A stretch of 46,553 nt of DNA from Bacteroidales bacterium. Its GTDB lineage: Bacteria > Bacteroidota > Bacteroidia > Bacteroidales > UBA932. The notes under the pieces are model-generated. The model was not told the DNA's origin. It saw nothing but the letters and a program-made list of their open reading frames with translations, and ran no database searches. Positions 16,303 through 24,263 of the stretch are shown one piece after another; the stretch's first letter is position 1, and each line of letters starts with the position of its first letter. Position numbers and translations under genes: made by a program. The DNA is taken from contig JAFZXU010000067.1 of NCBI GenBank assembly GCA_017616655.1, positions 1 through 46,553 on the forward strand, read 5' to 3'.

Positions 16303-16851
16303 ATGAACGACGAGCAGATCATAGAGCTTTACAAGGCGGGGGAGAAGCGGCAGGCTTTCAACCTGATGGTGCGCGGTTATTCAGAGCGGCTATACTGGAT
16401 AATCCGCGGCATCGTGCAGACCCACGCCGATACCGACGACGCCCTCCAGAATACCTGGGTGAGCGTCTGGAACGCCCTCGACACATTCCGCGAGGACTCG
16501 AAGCTCTATACCTGGCTCTATCGCATCGCTACAAACGAGGCCCTTTCGCTGCTGAAGAAGAACCGCCTGCGCGCCGCCCTCTCCTTCAGCGACTTTTCCG
16601 CCCAGGTGGAGAACACCCTGCAGGCCGACCCAACCTTCAACGGCGACAAGCTGCAGCTTGCCCTTCAGAAGGCTATCGCAACGCTGCCGCCCCGCCAGAA
16701 GGCGGTCTTCACGATGAGGTATTTCGACGAGATGCCCTATGAAGAGATGGCCGAGATCCTCGGAGTGACCGAGAGCAGCCTCAAGACCTCCTACCACATC
16801 GCGCGGGAGAAGGTTCTGGAAAGGATCAAAAAAAATGATATCGAAGATTAA
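16303..16851 (+). CDS. ECF-type RNA polymerase sigma factor
   Basis: A 182-residue sigma-70 family protein with only regions 2 and 4. Region 2 includes ADTDDALQNTWVSVWNALDT and region 4 is the helix-turn-helix around MPYEEMAEILGVTESSLKTS. ECF factors direct polymerase to envelope-stress or uptake genes and are held by anti-sigma factors. The next gene encodes a small one-helix membrane protein that fits that partner role. The gene follows the transketolase operon by 4 bases with no terminator, so read-through expression is expected. Confidence 0.93.
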   Translation: MNDEQIIELYKAGEKRQAFNLMVRGYSERLYWIIRGIVQTHADTDDALQNTWVSVWNALDTFREDSKLYTWLYRIATNEALSLLKKNRLRAALSFSDFSAQVENTLQADPTFNGDKLQLALQKAIATLPPRQKAVFTMRYFDEMPYEEMAEILGVTESSLKTSYHIAREKVLERIKKNDIED

Positions 16852-16875
16852 ACCTTTTATAATCAACGGAGTCTA

Positions 16876-17256
16876 ATGGATGTAATGAAAAAAGTAGGTG
16901 ATATTTTGGATGAGGCACAGCAGAACAAGAGGCCTTTCGACCTTCCCGTCAGTTATTTCGAGGGTCTCGAGGAGCGTGTTTCGTCCAAAATCGGCAAGCA
17001 AGAACAGGGCGGCGGATTTTTCAGAATCCTGAAACCTGCCGTCCTTCTTGCCTGTTCGTTTGTATTCGTGCTGCTTATCGGATACGGGGTGCTTTCCGTC
17101 ACACACACCTCGGGCAGCGATATCAGGCAGGCTGTGGAGGCTTCGCAGGTGACTCCAGATGATCCCGAAGCCGAGGTCATTATCGAGTATCTGGCCCAGA
17201 ACATCAGCCTGGATGACATTCAGGAATACATGTTTTCGGAATCTGATAACAATTAA
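16876..17256 (+). CDS. Small single-helix membrane protein, putative anti-sigma partner
   Basis: A 126-residue protein: about 55 cytoplasmic residues, one membrane helix (about residues 56-75, AVLLACSFVFVLLIGYGVL), and an acidic periplasmic tail. The topology fits a membrane anti-sigma factor, and it lies 24 bases after the ECF sigma gene. There is no recognisable zinc anti-sigma motif (HxxxCxxC). The assignment therefore rests on size, topology and position, and it remains a hypothesis. Confidence 0.6.
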   Translation: MDVMKKVGDILDEAQQNKRPFDLPVSYFEGLEERVSSKIGKQEQGGGFFRILKPAVLLACSFVFVLLIGYGVLSVTHTSGSDIRQAVEASQVTPDDPEAEVIIEYLAQNISLDDIQEYMFSESDNN

Positions 17257-17262
17257 CGATAG

Positions 17263-17817
17263 ATGAGAAAATTAGCATTAGCCCTTGCGGCGCTCATCAT
17301 TATGGGTGCCGGTTGCTTTGCCCAGGAAAAGAAGACGGGCTCAAAGAATAATAATTGGGAAGAGATCAAGGCCGAGAAGGTCGGTTTCATTACCGATAAA
17401 CTTGACCTTACCGTTGAGGAGGCGCAGGTATTCTGGCCTGTTTACAACGCTTATGAGAAGGAGACGGCAGCGGCCAACAAGGCTGCCCGCAAGGCTCTTA
17501 TGTCTTTGAAAGTCAAGGAGGGAGAGAAGGTCTCCGATGCCGAGATGACACAGCGCCTGAATACCTATGTGGCGGCCAAGGAGAAGGTTGCGGAGGTCCT
17601 GGCAACCTATAATCGTGAATTCCTGAAAGTTCTCGCTCCCGCCAAGGTGGCCAAGCTTTATCAGGCCGAGGAGCAGTTCACCCACAAGCTGATAGACCGC
17701 TTCGCAAAGAAGAAGTATCACCAGCCCGGGCCTGTGAAGCCGGGTCCCGTAAAGCCAGTAAGGCCCGTTCAGCCGAAGTCGAAGCAGGACGGAGGTTCAA
17801 CTCAGCCCGAGAATTAG
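17263..17817 (+). CDS. Periplasmic Spy/CpxP-like helical protein
   Basis: A 184-residue protein with a signal peptide, probably cleaved after GCFAQ (about residue 21). Mature residues about 40-135 form long charged helices with LDLTVEEAQVFWPVYNAYEK, resembling the LTxEQ region of Spy-like periplasmic proteins. The tail is rich in proline and lysine (KPGPVKPVRPVQPK). Spy-like proteins buffer misfolded proteins or inhibit stress signalling. Placement after the ECF sigma and its putative anti-sigma suggests it is part of, or a target of, that circuit (inference). Its stop codon overlaps the stop of the convergent trmN6-like gene. Confidence 0.75.
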   Translation: MRKLALALAALIIMGAGCFAQEKKTGSKNNNWEEIKAEKVGFITDKLDLTVEEAQVFWPVYNAYEKETAAANKAARKALMSLKVKEGEKVSDAEMTQRLNTYVAAKEKVAEVLATYNREFLKVLAPAKVAKLYQAEEQFTHKLIDRFAKKKYHQPGPVKPGPVKPVRPVQPKSKQDGGSTQPEN

Positions 17818-18566
17818 AATTTCAGATAAAAATCGCGGGTGAGAGATTTATACTCTTCGGTATAGCCTTCACCCTCCTGAATGAAGAGTTCCTCTATGAG
17901 GGGCTCTTTTTTTTGCCTGGAAAACTCCATCATAACCCTTTTGGGAGCCTTTCCCTTCTTGGTCGAGACCCGGCAGATGCGCACGGGGAAGAGTCCCGCC
18001 TCCAGCGCCGTCCCGGCGAGGTTTTCAGCCTCTTCGGCGGGGTAGATCACGGCCAGTCTGCCTTCATCAGAGAGGAGGCAGGAGGCCTCAGCGGCCAGTT
18101 CGCGGAAGGTCAGCGTGTCGCTGTGCCTGGCGTCGCTGCGCCTTTCATCGGGGGCCTTGAGAGAGCCGGTGAAAAAGGGCGGATTGCTGATTATCAGGTC
18201 GTATTTGCAGCGGAGGAAGGAGAGCGGATGGGCTTCAGAGCCACCCAGGCCTCGGAAATCCCCGCGGAAGGCGGCCATCCTGGTACGCCAGGGGGAGGCG
18301 TTGAAGTTGGCTGCAGCCTCCTTCGCGGAGGGGGCGTCGATGTCGATGCCGACGACGACGGATTCCCGGTCAAGCCGGGAATGACGGGAAGTGCGTTGGG
18401 CCAGCATAAGGGCTATTACGCCGGTGCCTGTGCCCACGTCGAGAATGTGCTTCTCGGTGCCGTCCAGATGCACCCAGGCGCCGAGCAGCACGCCGTCGGT
18501 CCCCACCTTCTGGGCGGAGAGTTCATTCGATACGGTAAACTGCTTGAATTTAAATGAACCGGCCAT
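17814..18566 (-). CDS. tRNA1(Val) adenine-N6 methyltransferase-like protein (TrmN6/YfiC family) with an in-frame repeat
   Basis: A 250-residue SAM-dependent methyltransferase, probably modifying A37 of tRNA-Val. The SAM loop is DVGTGTG (residues 43-49), the acidic end of strand 2 is GIDID, and the catalytic motif NPPF is at 128-131, typical for N6-adenine methylation. Residues 61-69 (RHSRLDRES) are encoded by a palindromic repeat that also occurs in intergenic regions. It falls in the loop between the first two Rossmann strands, where it should be tolerated. The start overlaps lolD by 17 bases and the stop overlaps the convergent Spy-like gene by 4. Confidence 0.85.
   Translation of the reverse strand: MAGSFKFKQFTVSNELSAQKVGTDGVLLGAWVHLDGTEKHILDVGTGTGVIALMLAQRTSRHSRLDRESVVVGIDIDAPSAKEAAANFNASPWRTRMAAFRGDFRGLGGSEAHPLSFLRCKYDLIISNPPFFTGSLKAPDERRSDARHSDTLTFRELAAEASCLLSDEGRLAVIYPAEEAENLAGTALEAGLFPVRICRVSTKKGKAPKRVMMEFSRQKKEPLIEELFIQEGEGYTEEYKSLTRDFYLKF
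18362..18386 (-). repeat. Palindromic repeat, copy 2, inside the trmN6-like gene
   Basis: ATTCCCGG at 18362-18369 and CCGGGAAT at 18375-18382 form a perfect 8-bp stem with a TCAAG loop, followed by GACG at 18383-18386. On the coding strand it reads CGTC, ATTCCCGG, CTTGA, CCGGGAAT, the same layout as copies at 3219-3242 and 24069-24094. Unlike those, it is translated. Confidence 0.8.
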
Positions 18567-19200
18567 CTTTCATCTCCAGCGCCCTGTCGGAGAGGCGGGC
18601 GAGGTCGTGGTCGTGAGTGACGATTATTATGGTAATGCCGTGGGCGTCACGGAGTTTAAAAAAGAGCTGGTGGAGTTCCTCCTTGGTCTTGCTGTCGAGG
18701 TTGCCCGAAGGCTCGTCGGCAAAGAGGACGGCGGGGGAGTTGATCAGGGCGCGGGCCACGGCCACCCTCTGCTGCTCTCCGCCGCTGAGTTCGGAGGGTT
18801 TGTGGGTGAGGCGTTCGCCCAGTCCAAGCTCGCGGAGCAGCTCTTCGGCCCTGCGGGCTGCGTCACGGCGGGAAGAGCGCGCAATCAGCGCGGGAATCAT
18901 CACATTCTCGAGCGCCGTGAACTCGGGAAGGAGATTGTGCGACTGGAAGACGAATCCGATCCGCCTGTTGCGGAATTCGGAGAGCTGCCGGTCGGAAAGG
19001 GAATAGATATCGACGCCGTCGATGGTGACGGTGCCGGAATCGGGTTTGGAGAGGGATCCGAGTATCTGGAGGAGGGTGCTCTTGCCGGCGCCGCTGGCGC
19101 CCACGATGCTCACCACCTCCGCATCGGAGGCCTCAAAACAAATATCCTTCAGGACCCTGAGGGTCCCGAAGGATTTGTCGATATGGCTGGCTTTGATCAT
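18550..19200 (-). CDS. lolD: Lipoprotein-releasing ABC transporter ATPase, LolD type
   Basis: ATP-binding subunit that drives release of lipoproteins from the inner membrane, or a close MacB-type relative. The 216-residue protein has Walker [10 protein letters not shown] (residues 34-42), a Q-loop [18 protein letters not shown], the signature [15 protein letters not shown], and Walker [13 protein letters not shown]. The [10 protein letters not shown] segment is a hallmark of the LolD group. No LolC/E permease gene is adjacent; it lies between the EF-G2 gene (8-base gap) and the trmN6-like gene (17-base overlap). Confidence 0.88.
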   Translation of the reverse strand: MIKASHIDKSFGTLRVLKDICFEASDAEVVSIVGASGAGKSTLLQILGSLSKPDSGTVTIDGVDIYSLSDRQLSEFRNRRIGFVFQSHNLLPEFTALENVMIPALIARSSRRDAARRAEELLRELGLGERLTHKPSELSGGEQQRVAVARALINSPAVLFADEPSGNLDSKTKEELHQLFFKLRDAHGITIIIVTHDHDLARLSDRALEMKDGRFI

Positions 19201-19208
19201 CAGGAGAA

Positions 19209-21326
19209 TTAATCCTCTTCCTGCTGTTCTGCCTCGTATGCCTTGAGGAGCTTGTCCTGGACGTCGGCGGGTACCTGCTGGTACTCGATGAAGTCCATCG
19301 TGAAGGTTGCGCGACCGGAAGTCAGCGAACTGAGGGTAGTGGAGTAGCGGTAGAGCTCTGCGAGAGGAACGCGTGCCTTGAGGACCTGGAAGCCCTTTTC
19401 GGTGCTCATACCTTCCATGATGCCGCGACGGTTCTGGAGGTCGCTCATAACGTCACCGACGCAGTCGCCGGGAACCATGATCTCGACCATGTAGATAGGC
19501 TCGAGAATCTTGGGAGCCGCATTCTTGAAGGCCTCGCGGAAAGCGTTACGGCCTGCGATGATGAAGGCGATTTCCTTGGAATCCACCGGGTGCATCTTAC
19601 CGTCATAGACGAAGACGCGGATGTCGCGTGCGTAGGAACCGGTAAGAGGACCCTCCTCCAGACGCTGGACGATACCCTTCTTGATAGCGGGCATGAAGTT
19701 GGCGTCGATTGCACCGCCGACCACGCAGTTGTAGAACTCCCACTTGCCGCCCCAGGCGAGATCGAACTCCTCCTTGGACTTGATGTTCATCACCTGCTCC
19801 TTGCCGTCGATCTTGAACTTGCCTGCGGTTTCCACACCCTCTACGATAGGCTCGATGAGCATGGTAACCTCACCGAACTGGCCTGCACCGCCGGACTGCT
19901 TCTTGTGGCGGTAGGTTGCGGTAGCGACCTTGGTGATGGTCTCACGGTAAGGAATCTTGGGAGCGATGAACTCGATATCGATCTTGTAGTCGTTGTTGAT
20001 GCGCCACTTGAGGATATTGATGTGCTGCTCGCCCTGGCAGTTGATGATGGTCTGCTTGAGCTCCTTGGAGTATTCCACTACGATAGTGGGATCCTCCGCG
20101 CTGAGGCGGTTGAGAGCCTCGCCGAGCTTCTCCTCATCCTTCTCGTCCTTTGCCTTGATGGCTGCGCGGTACTTGGACTGGGGGAACTCCACGGGAGGAA
20201 CCACCACGTCGTAACCGGGCTGGTTGAGGGTCTGGTCGGTCTTGACGGTCTTGAGCTTGACGGTACATCCGAGGTCGCCGGCGTTGAGCTCGGTGACTTT
20301 CTCCTTCTTCTTGCCTGCTACGGCATAGAGGGCGGAGATGCGCTCCTTGGCGCCGGTCTCGGGGTTGACCACATCCTGTCCTTCAGCAATCTTGCCGGAC
20401 ATCACGCGGAAATAGGTGACATCGCCGAGATGCTGCTCGAGAGCGGTCTTGTAAACGAAGAGGGAGGTGGGCTTGGTGCCGTCCTGTTGCGGGGCGGGAG
20501 CCACCTCGATCATGAATTCCATGATGCGCTTTACGCCGATATCCTTCTTTGCGGAGAGGCAGAAGACGGGATAGAGGCTGCCGCTGGTGAAACCGATGTT
20601 GAGGCCTTTGTGCATCTCCTCTTCGGTGAGGTCACCTGCGTCGAAGAACTTTTCCATCAGCTCCTCGTCGGCCTCTGCGGCCATTTCGACGAGGGCTGCG
20701 CGCATCTCCTCGGCCTTTGATGCCTCGGATGCGGGAATCTCGCACTCCTCGCGGGTGCCGTTGTCATCCTTGAACTTGTACATCTTCATCTTGAGTATGT
20801 CGATGAAGCTGTCGAAGTTTACACCTGCGTTCACAGGGTACTGGACCACTACCGGCTTGCTTCCGAATGCCTGGTGGAGGGAGTCGATGGTGCCGTCCCA
20901 GTTGGCCTTGTCGGCGTCGAGCTGGTTGACTGCGATGGCGACGGGCATCTTGTATTTCTCGGCGTAGCGGCCGTGGATCTCGGTACCGACCTCGACGCCC
21001 TGCTGTGCGTTGACGACCATGATGCCTGCGTCACAAACCTTGAATGCGGAGATAAGGCCTCCGATGTAGTCGTCGGCGCCGGGAGCGTCGATGATGTTGA
21101 GTTTGTGGTCCATGAACTCGGCATAGAGGGGAGTCGCATAAATGGAGCGCTGGTAGAGCTGCTCCACTTCGGTATTGTCTGATACGGTGGTCTTGGCCTC
21201 GACGGTGCCTCTGCGGTCGATGACCTTGCCTTCGAACATCATGGTCTCCGCAAGCGTGGTCTTACCGCTGCGGGTACCTCCAAGCAGGACGATGTTACGG
21301 ATGCTTTTGGTAGCGTAGTTTTTCAT
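19209..21326 (-). CDS. fusA2: EF-G paralogue with degenerate GTPase motifs (EF-G2 type)
   Basis: A 705-residue protein with the full five-domain EF-G layout. The nucleotide-binding motifs are altered. The P-loop is GGTRSGKTT (16-24), where normal EF-G has AHIDAGKTT. The switch II motif is DAPGADDY (80-87), in which the catalytic histidine of DTPGHVDF is alanine at 84. NKxD is NQLD (134-137). The usual RGITI switch I segment is not recognisable. In Bacteroides such an EF-G2 supports translocation without GTP hydrolysis and matters during starvation and gut colonisation (established for B. thetaiotaomicron, as I recall it). A near-perfect promoter precedes it. A tetracycline-protection protein is less likely given these changes. 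Confidence 0.88.
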   Translation of the reverse strand: MKNYATKSIRNIVLLGGTRSGKTTLAETMMFEGKVIDRRGTVEAKTTVSDNTEVEQLYQRSIYATPLYAEFMDHKLNIIDAPGADDYIGGLISAFKVCDAGIMVVNAQQGVEVGTEIHGRYAEKYKMPVAIAVNQLDADKANWDGTIDSLHQAFGSKPVVVQYPVNAGVNFDSFIDILKMKMYKFKDDNGTREECEIPASEASKAEEMRAALVEMAAEADEELMEKFFDAGDLTEEEMHKGLNIGFTSGSLYPVFCLSAKKDIGVKRIMEFMIEVAPAPQQDGTKPTSLFVYKTALEQHLGDVTYFRVMSGKIAEGQDVVNPETGAKERISALYAVAGKKKEKVTELNAGDLGCTVKLKTVKTDQTLNQPGYDVVVPPVEFPQSKYRAAIKAKDEKDEEKLGEALNRLSAEDPTIVVEYSKELKQTIINCQGEQHINILKWRINNDYKIDIEFIAPKIPYRETITKVATATYRHKKQSGGAGQFGEVTMLIEPIVEGVETAGKFKIDGKEQVMNIKSKEEFDLAWGGKWEFYNCVVGGAIDANFMPAIKKGIVQRLEEGPLTGSYARDIRVFVYDGKMHPVDSKEIAFIIAGRNAFREAFKNAAPKILEPIYMVEIMVPGDCVGDVMSDLQNRRGIMEGMSTEKGFQVLKARVPLAELYRYSTTLSSLTSGRATFTMDFIEYQQVPADVQDKLLKAYEAEQQEED

Positions 21327-21381
21327 TTGCGTGATTTATTATTGTTTATTTCTAATTTTCAAGGTGTTTTGACACAATCTG

Positions 21382-21412
21382 CAAATATAGGTATTTAATT
21401 GGTTTTCACAAA
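21382..21412 (-). promoter_or_regulatory. Near-consensus Bacteroidetes promoter of the EF-G2 gene
   Basis: On the minus strand TTTG (21412-21409), a 19-base spacer and TATATTTG (21389-21382) match the -33/-7 consensus exactly. The -7 element lies 55 bases before the start codon, leaving a leader of about 50 bases. Confidence 0.8.
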
Positions 21413-21426
21413 TACGAATAATTGCC

Positions 21427-21434
21427 GAACTTTG
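21427..21434 (+). promoter_or_regulatory. -7-like element for the kinase-RNase HII gene, leaderless spacing
   Basis: GAACTTTG resembles TAnnTTTG with a G in place of the first T. It ends 6 bases before the ATG at 21441, the same spacing as at 5037-5051, so the mRNA would start at about the start codon. Confidence 0.45.
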
Positions 21435-21440
21435 CGGGAA

Positions 21441-23048
21441 ATGGTACGCAGGATACTCATAGTTCCGGATAAATTCAAGGGCGCGGCGACCGCTTCCCAA
21501 GTGGCCGGTGCGCTTGAATCCTTCCTGCGCCGACGTTCGGTTTTCGGCAGGGACGAAGAGCGCCTTGTCATCGACAAACTTCCGATGGCGGACGGCGGAG
21601 ACGGCTCCCTGGAGGTTCTTCGCGATTCGCTGGGCGGCAGTAGCGAAACCCTTGAAATCGGGTGTGAAGACGCCCTCGGCAGGCCCGTGAAGGCTCCGGT
21701 GCTCTTCTGGGAGGATTCCGCCTTCATCGAGATGGCGAAGGTGTGCGGACTTGCGATGCTTTCCCGCGAGGAGCGCAATCCCGAGAAGACCACCACCCGC
21801 GGGCTGGGCCATGTGATGCTGGATGCGGCCCGAAGGGGCGTCAGGCGCATAGTCCTGGGTATCGGCGGCAGCGCCACCAACGACGCCGGAGCCGGGATGC
21901 TGGAGACCTGTCCTCCCTCCGCCCTTGAAGGGGTGGATCTGCTGGTGGCCTGCGACGTGGACAATCCCCTCCTCGGCCCGGACGGCGCCACGATGGTTTA
22001 CGGTCCGCAGAAAGGGGCCGACGAGGCTATGCTGGAGCGGCTCGAACGCCGCATGGAGGAATTTGCCAGACTTCACAGCCTCGATGTCTCCCTTCCGGGC
22101 GGAGGTGCGGCCGGCGGTATCGGCGCCACCCTTCACTGCCTTTACGGAGCGCAGCTCACTCCCGGATGGCGCCTTTTCGGAGATATGGCTTCGCTCGAAG
22201 AGCGCATCGCAGCCGCAGACCTTGTGCTTACGGCCGAGGGGCGTGCGGATGGCCAGAGCCTGAACGGGAAGCTTTTGAGCGGCATCTCTTCGCTCTGTCT
22301 CAAGCATAAAAAGGAGCTGAAGGTGGTCTGCGGAAAGAATTTCATCCAACCCCGCCTCTGGCGTCAGGCTGGAATCCGCGATATCCTCGCTCTGCATGAG
22401 GTGGAGCCCGATACCCGCAAGTCGATAGAGGGCACGGTGCGTCTGCTTTCCGGTGAAGGCCTTCTGCTTGCCGGATGCGACGAAGCAGGCCGCGGATGCC
22501 TTGCAGGGCCGGTTTTCGCTGCCGCGGTGATTCTTCCCGAAGATTTCTACGACTCGCGTCTGAACGACAGCAAGCAGATGTCGGAAGCCGACCGCAACGC
22601 TCTTCGGGAGCGCATCGAAAAGGAGGCGATTGCCTGGAAGGTGGTGGCCGTCTCACCCGAAGAGATCGACCGTATCAATATCCTGAATGCCTCGATCGAA
22701 GGTATGCAGCGGGCCCTGGACGGCCTGGAGGTGCGTCCGCAGGCGGTTTTCGTGGACGGCAACCGCTTCAAGCCCTATTTTTCCCCCGACGGAACGAAGA
22801 TTCCTTATCACTGCGTGGTTCACGGGGATGCGAAGGTTGCCGCAATAGCCGCCGCCTCGGTTCTGGCCAAGACGCACCGCGACGAGTATATGCGCCGGAT
22901 TGCCAGGGATTATCCGCAGTACGGATGGGACCGCAATATGGCCTATCCCACCCCGGAGCACCGCGAGGCAATCCGCAGATATGGTATAACGCCCCATCAC
23001 AGGCGCAGTTACGCGCTTCTGCCGGAGGGGGAGAATCTGCTTTTCTGA
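21441..23048 (+). CDS. Glycerate kinase-RNase HII fusion protein
   Basis: One uninterrupted frame of 535 residues joins two enzymes. Residues 1 to about 340 are a GarK/GlxK-type glycerate kinase ([46 protein letters not shown]). Residues about 343-535 are a complete RNase HII, which removes ribonucleotides and RNA primers from DNA; D347 and E348 are in GCDEAGRGC. There is no ATG at the junction; a GTG at 22437 could in principle start a separate RNase HII. The kinase also lacks about 30 residues after AGAGM compared with E. coli GarK. The frame opens at 21399, but the ATG at 21441 begins the kinase core and is preferred. miaA follows by 2 bases. Confidence 0.88.
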   Translation: MVRRILIVPDKFKGAATASQVAGALESFLRRRSVFGRDEERLVIDKLPMADGGDGSLEVLRDSLGGSSETLEIGCEDALGRPVKAPVLFWEDSAFIEMAKVCGLAMLSREERNPEKTTTRGLGHVMLDAARRGVRRIVLGIGGSATNDAGAGMLETCPPSALEGVDLLVACDVDNPLLGPDGATMVYGPQKGADEAMLERLERRMEEFARLHSLDVSLPGGGAAGGIGATLHCLYGAQLTPGWRLFGDMASLEERIAAADLVLTAEGRADGQSLNGKLLSGISSLCLKHKKELKVVCGKNFIQPRLWRQAGIRDILALHEVEPDTRKSIEGTVRLLSGEGLLLAGCDEAGRGCLAGPVFAAAVILPEDFYDSRLNDSKQMSEADRNALRERIEKEAIAWKVVAVSPEEIDRINILNASIEGMQRALDGLEVRPQAVFVDGNRFKPYFSPDGTKIPYHCVVHGDAKVAAIAAASVLAKTHRDEYMRRIARDYPQYGWDRNMAYPTPEHREAIRRYGITPHHRRSYALLPEGENLLF

Positions 23049-23050
23049 CG

Positions 23051-23908
23051 ATGTACGACGATTACGACCTGATATGTGTTCTCGGCCCGACGGCCTCCGG
23101 AAAGACCCGCTATGCGGTTCTGCTTGCGCGCGAGTTTGACGGGGAAATCCTTTCTGGCGATTCCCGGCAGGTTTACCGCGGTATGGATATCGGTACGGGC
23201 AAGGATCTGGCCGATTACGGGGAGATTCCGTATCATCTGATCGACATCGTTGACGCCGGCACCAAGTACAATATCTACGAGTATCAGCACGATTTCGAGA
23301 AGGCTTATCAGGATGTGGTTTCGCGCGGGAAGCGGGCGATCCTGTGCGGCGGCAGCGGGCTTTACATCGAGGCTGCAACCTGCGGTTATTATCTTCCTGA
23401 CGTTCCTGCGGACCCGGTTTTACGGGCCGAACTGGACGCTCTTACGATGGAGGAGCTCGAGGCTCGCTACGAGGCCATCCGCAAGCCGCACAATACCACC
23501 GATTATGATACCAGGCAGCGGCTTATCCGCGCCCTGGAGATTGCGATTTACGAGGAGTCGCATCCGGTGACGCATACTTCATTCCTGCCGAAGAAGACAA
23601 AATACATCGGCATCTCCGTCTCCCGCGAGGTGCGCAACGCGCGTATCGACGCCCGGCTTGAGGCGCGCCTGAAGGAAGGTATGGTGGAGGAGGTGAAACG
23701 CCTTCTCGACAGCGGCATCCCGGCGGAGAATCTGCTTTACTACGGGCTTGAGTATAAGTTTGTTACGCTGTATCTGACGGGACAGTTGCCTTATGACGAG
23801 ATGGTGGAAAAGCTCCGCATCGCGATCCATCAGTTCGCCAAGCGCCAGATGACCTGGTTCCGCGGCATGGAGCGCCGCGGCATCGCTATCGACTGGATCG
23901 AAATCTAG
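23051..23908 (+). CDS. miaA: tRNA dimethylallyltransferase
   Basis: Transfers a dimethylallyl group to A37 of tRNAs reading UNN codons, including the tRNA-Leu(CAA) at 269-353. The 285-residue protein has the P-loop GPTASGKT (residues 12-19), followed by the DSRQVYRGMDIGTGK motif and the GGSGLY motif. The end FAKRQMTWFRG is also typical of the family. It is slightly shorter than most family members (about 300). The frame extends far upstream, but the ATG at 23051, 2 bases after the fusion gene, gives the standard N-terminus. The following gap holds a large imperfect palindrome that may act as its terminator. Confidence 0.95.
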   Translation: MYDDYDLICVLGPTASGKTRYAVLLAREFDGEILSGDSRQVYRGMDIGTGKDLADYGEIPYHLIDIVDAGTKYNIYEYQHDFEKAYQDVVSRGKRAILCGGSGLYIEAATCGYYLPDVPADPVLRAELDALTMEELEARYEAIRKPHNTTDYDTRQRLIRALEIAIYEESHPVTHTSFLPKKTKYIGISVSREVRNARIDARLEARLKEGMVEEVKRLLDSGIPAENLLYYGLEYKFVTLYLTGQLPYDEMVEKLRIAIHQFAKRQMTWFRGMERRGIAIDWIEI

Positions 23909-23912
23909 CCCG

Positions 23913-24056
23913 GGCCCTTCCTTATCGGCTTCGGGATGTTCCCCTTTAAACCTTCCGCTTCGCTTCATCCCTCCCACTTCGTGGGCCCCTCCCTCTAACG
24001 TTGCCGAGGGTGGCACGGGTTTGAAGTGAAACATCCGCTCCGCCAAAGGAGGGCCT
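23913..24056. repeat. 144-nt imperfect palindrome with internal hairpins
   Basis: Two arms, about 23913-23952 and 24018-24056, are imperfect reverse complements. GGGATGTTCC in the left arm faces GAAACATCC in the right, and the outer GGGCCCTTCCTT faces AAGGAGGGCC. Inside are perfect small hairpins CCCAC/GTGGG (23973-23985) and CCCTC/GAGGG (23991-24010). The element fills most of the 355-base gap between miaA and the AAA ATPase gene. It has no coding capacity and looks like a mobile or structured intergenic repeat. Confidence 0.65.
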
Positions 24057-24068
24057 AAATTATAATAT

Positions 24069-24094
24069 CGTCATGCCCGACCTGATCGGGCATC
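24069..24094 (+). repeat. Palindromic repeat, copy 3
   Basis: CGTC at 24069-24072 is followed by ATGCCCGA (24073-24080), a CCTGA loop, and TCGGGCAT (24086-24093), a perfect 8-bp stem. It is a variant of the elements at 3219-3242 and 18362-18386, with compensating T-to-G and A-to-C changes in the stem. Confidence 0.75.
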
Positions 24095-24182
24095 TCTTCT
24101 TCACTGATGATGTTTTATGGGCTGATTTGATGTTTGACCACTGAGTGACAAATAATCTTAATAATGAATTATGTGCTATTCT

Positions 24183-24255
24183 CAGCGGAAATGCCCGCAA
24201 ATTTGATGGTTTCCGCTGGATATAGAGATGTTTTTATTATATTTGCAGCGGAAAT
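24183..24255 (+). promoter_or_regulatory. Three CAGCGGAAA boxes before the AAA ATPase gene (candidate operator)
   Basis: CAGCGGAAA occurs at 24183-24191, in inverted form at 24210-24218, and again at 24246-24254 right after the -7 element. The third copy would lie at the transcription start. This arrangement suits a repressor or autoregulator, but no binding protein can be named. Confidence 0.5.
24238..24245 (+). promoter_or_regulatory. -7 promoter element of the AAA ATPase gene
   Basis: TATATTTG matches TAnnTTTG, 18 bases before the ATG at 24264, and directly abuts the third CAGCGGAAA box. Confidence 0.6.
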
Positions 24256-24263
24256 ATAAATAG

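Noticed and set aside
19209-21326. Tetracycline ribosomal-protection protein
   Set aside because: The overall layout is EF-G-like, but the degenerate GTPase motifs fit EF-G2, and protection proteins keep an active GTPase.
22475-23050. N-terminal extension of miaA in the same frame
   Set aside because: It is the out-of-frame shadow of the RNase HII part; the MiaA P-loop follows the ATG at 23051 at the normal distance.
24183-24255. CRISPR-like repeat array
   Set aside because: Only three 9-base boxes, one inverted, with uneven spacing; there are no spacers and no cas genes.
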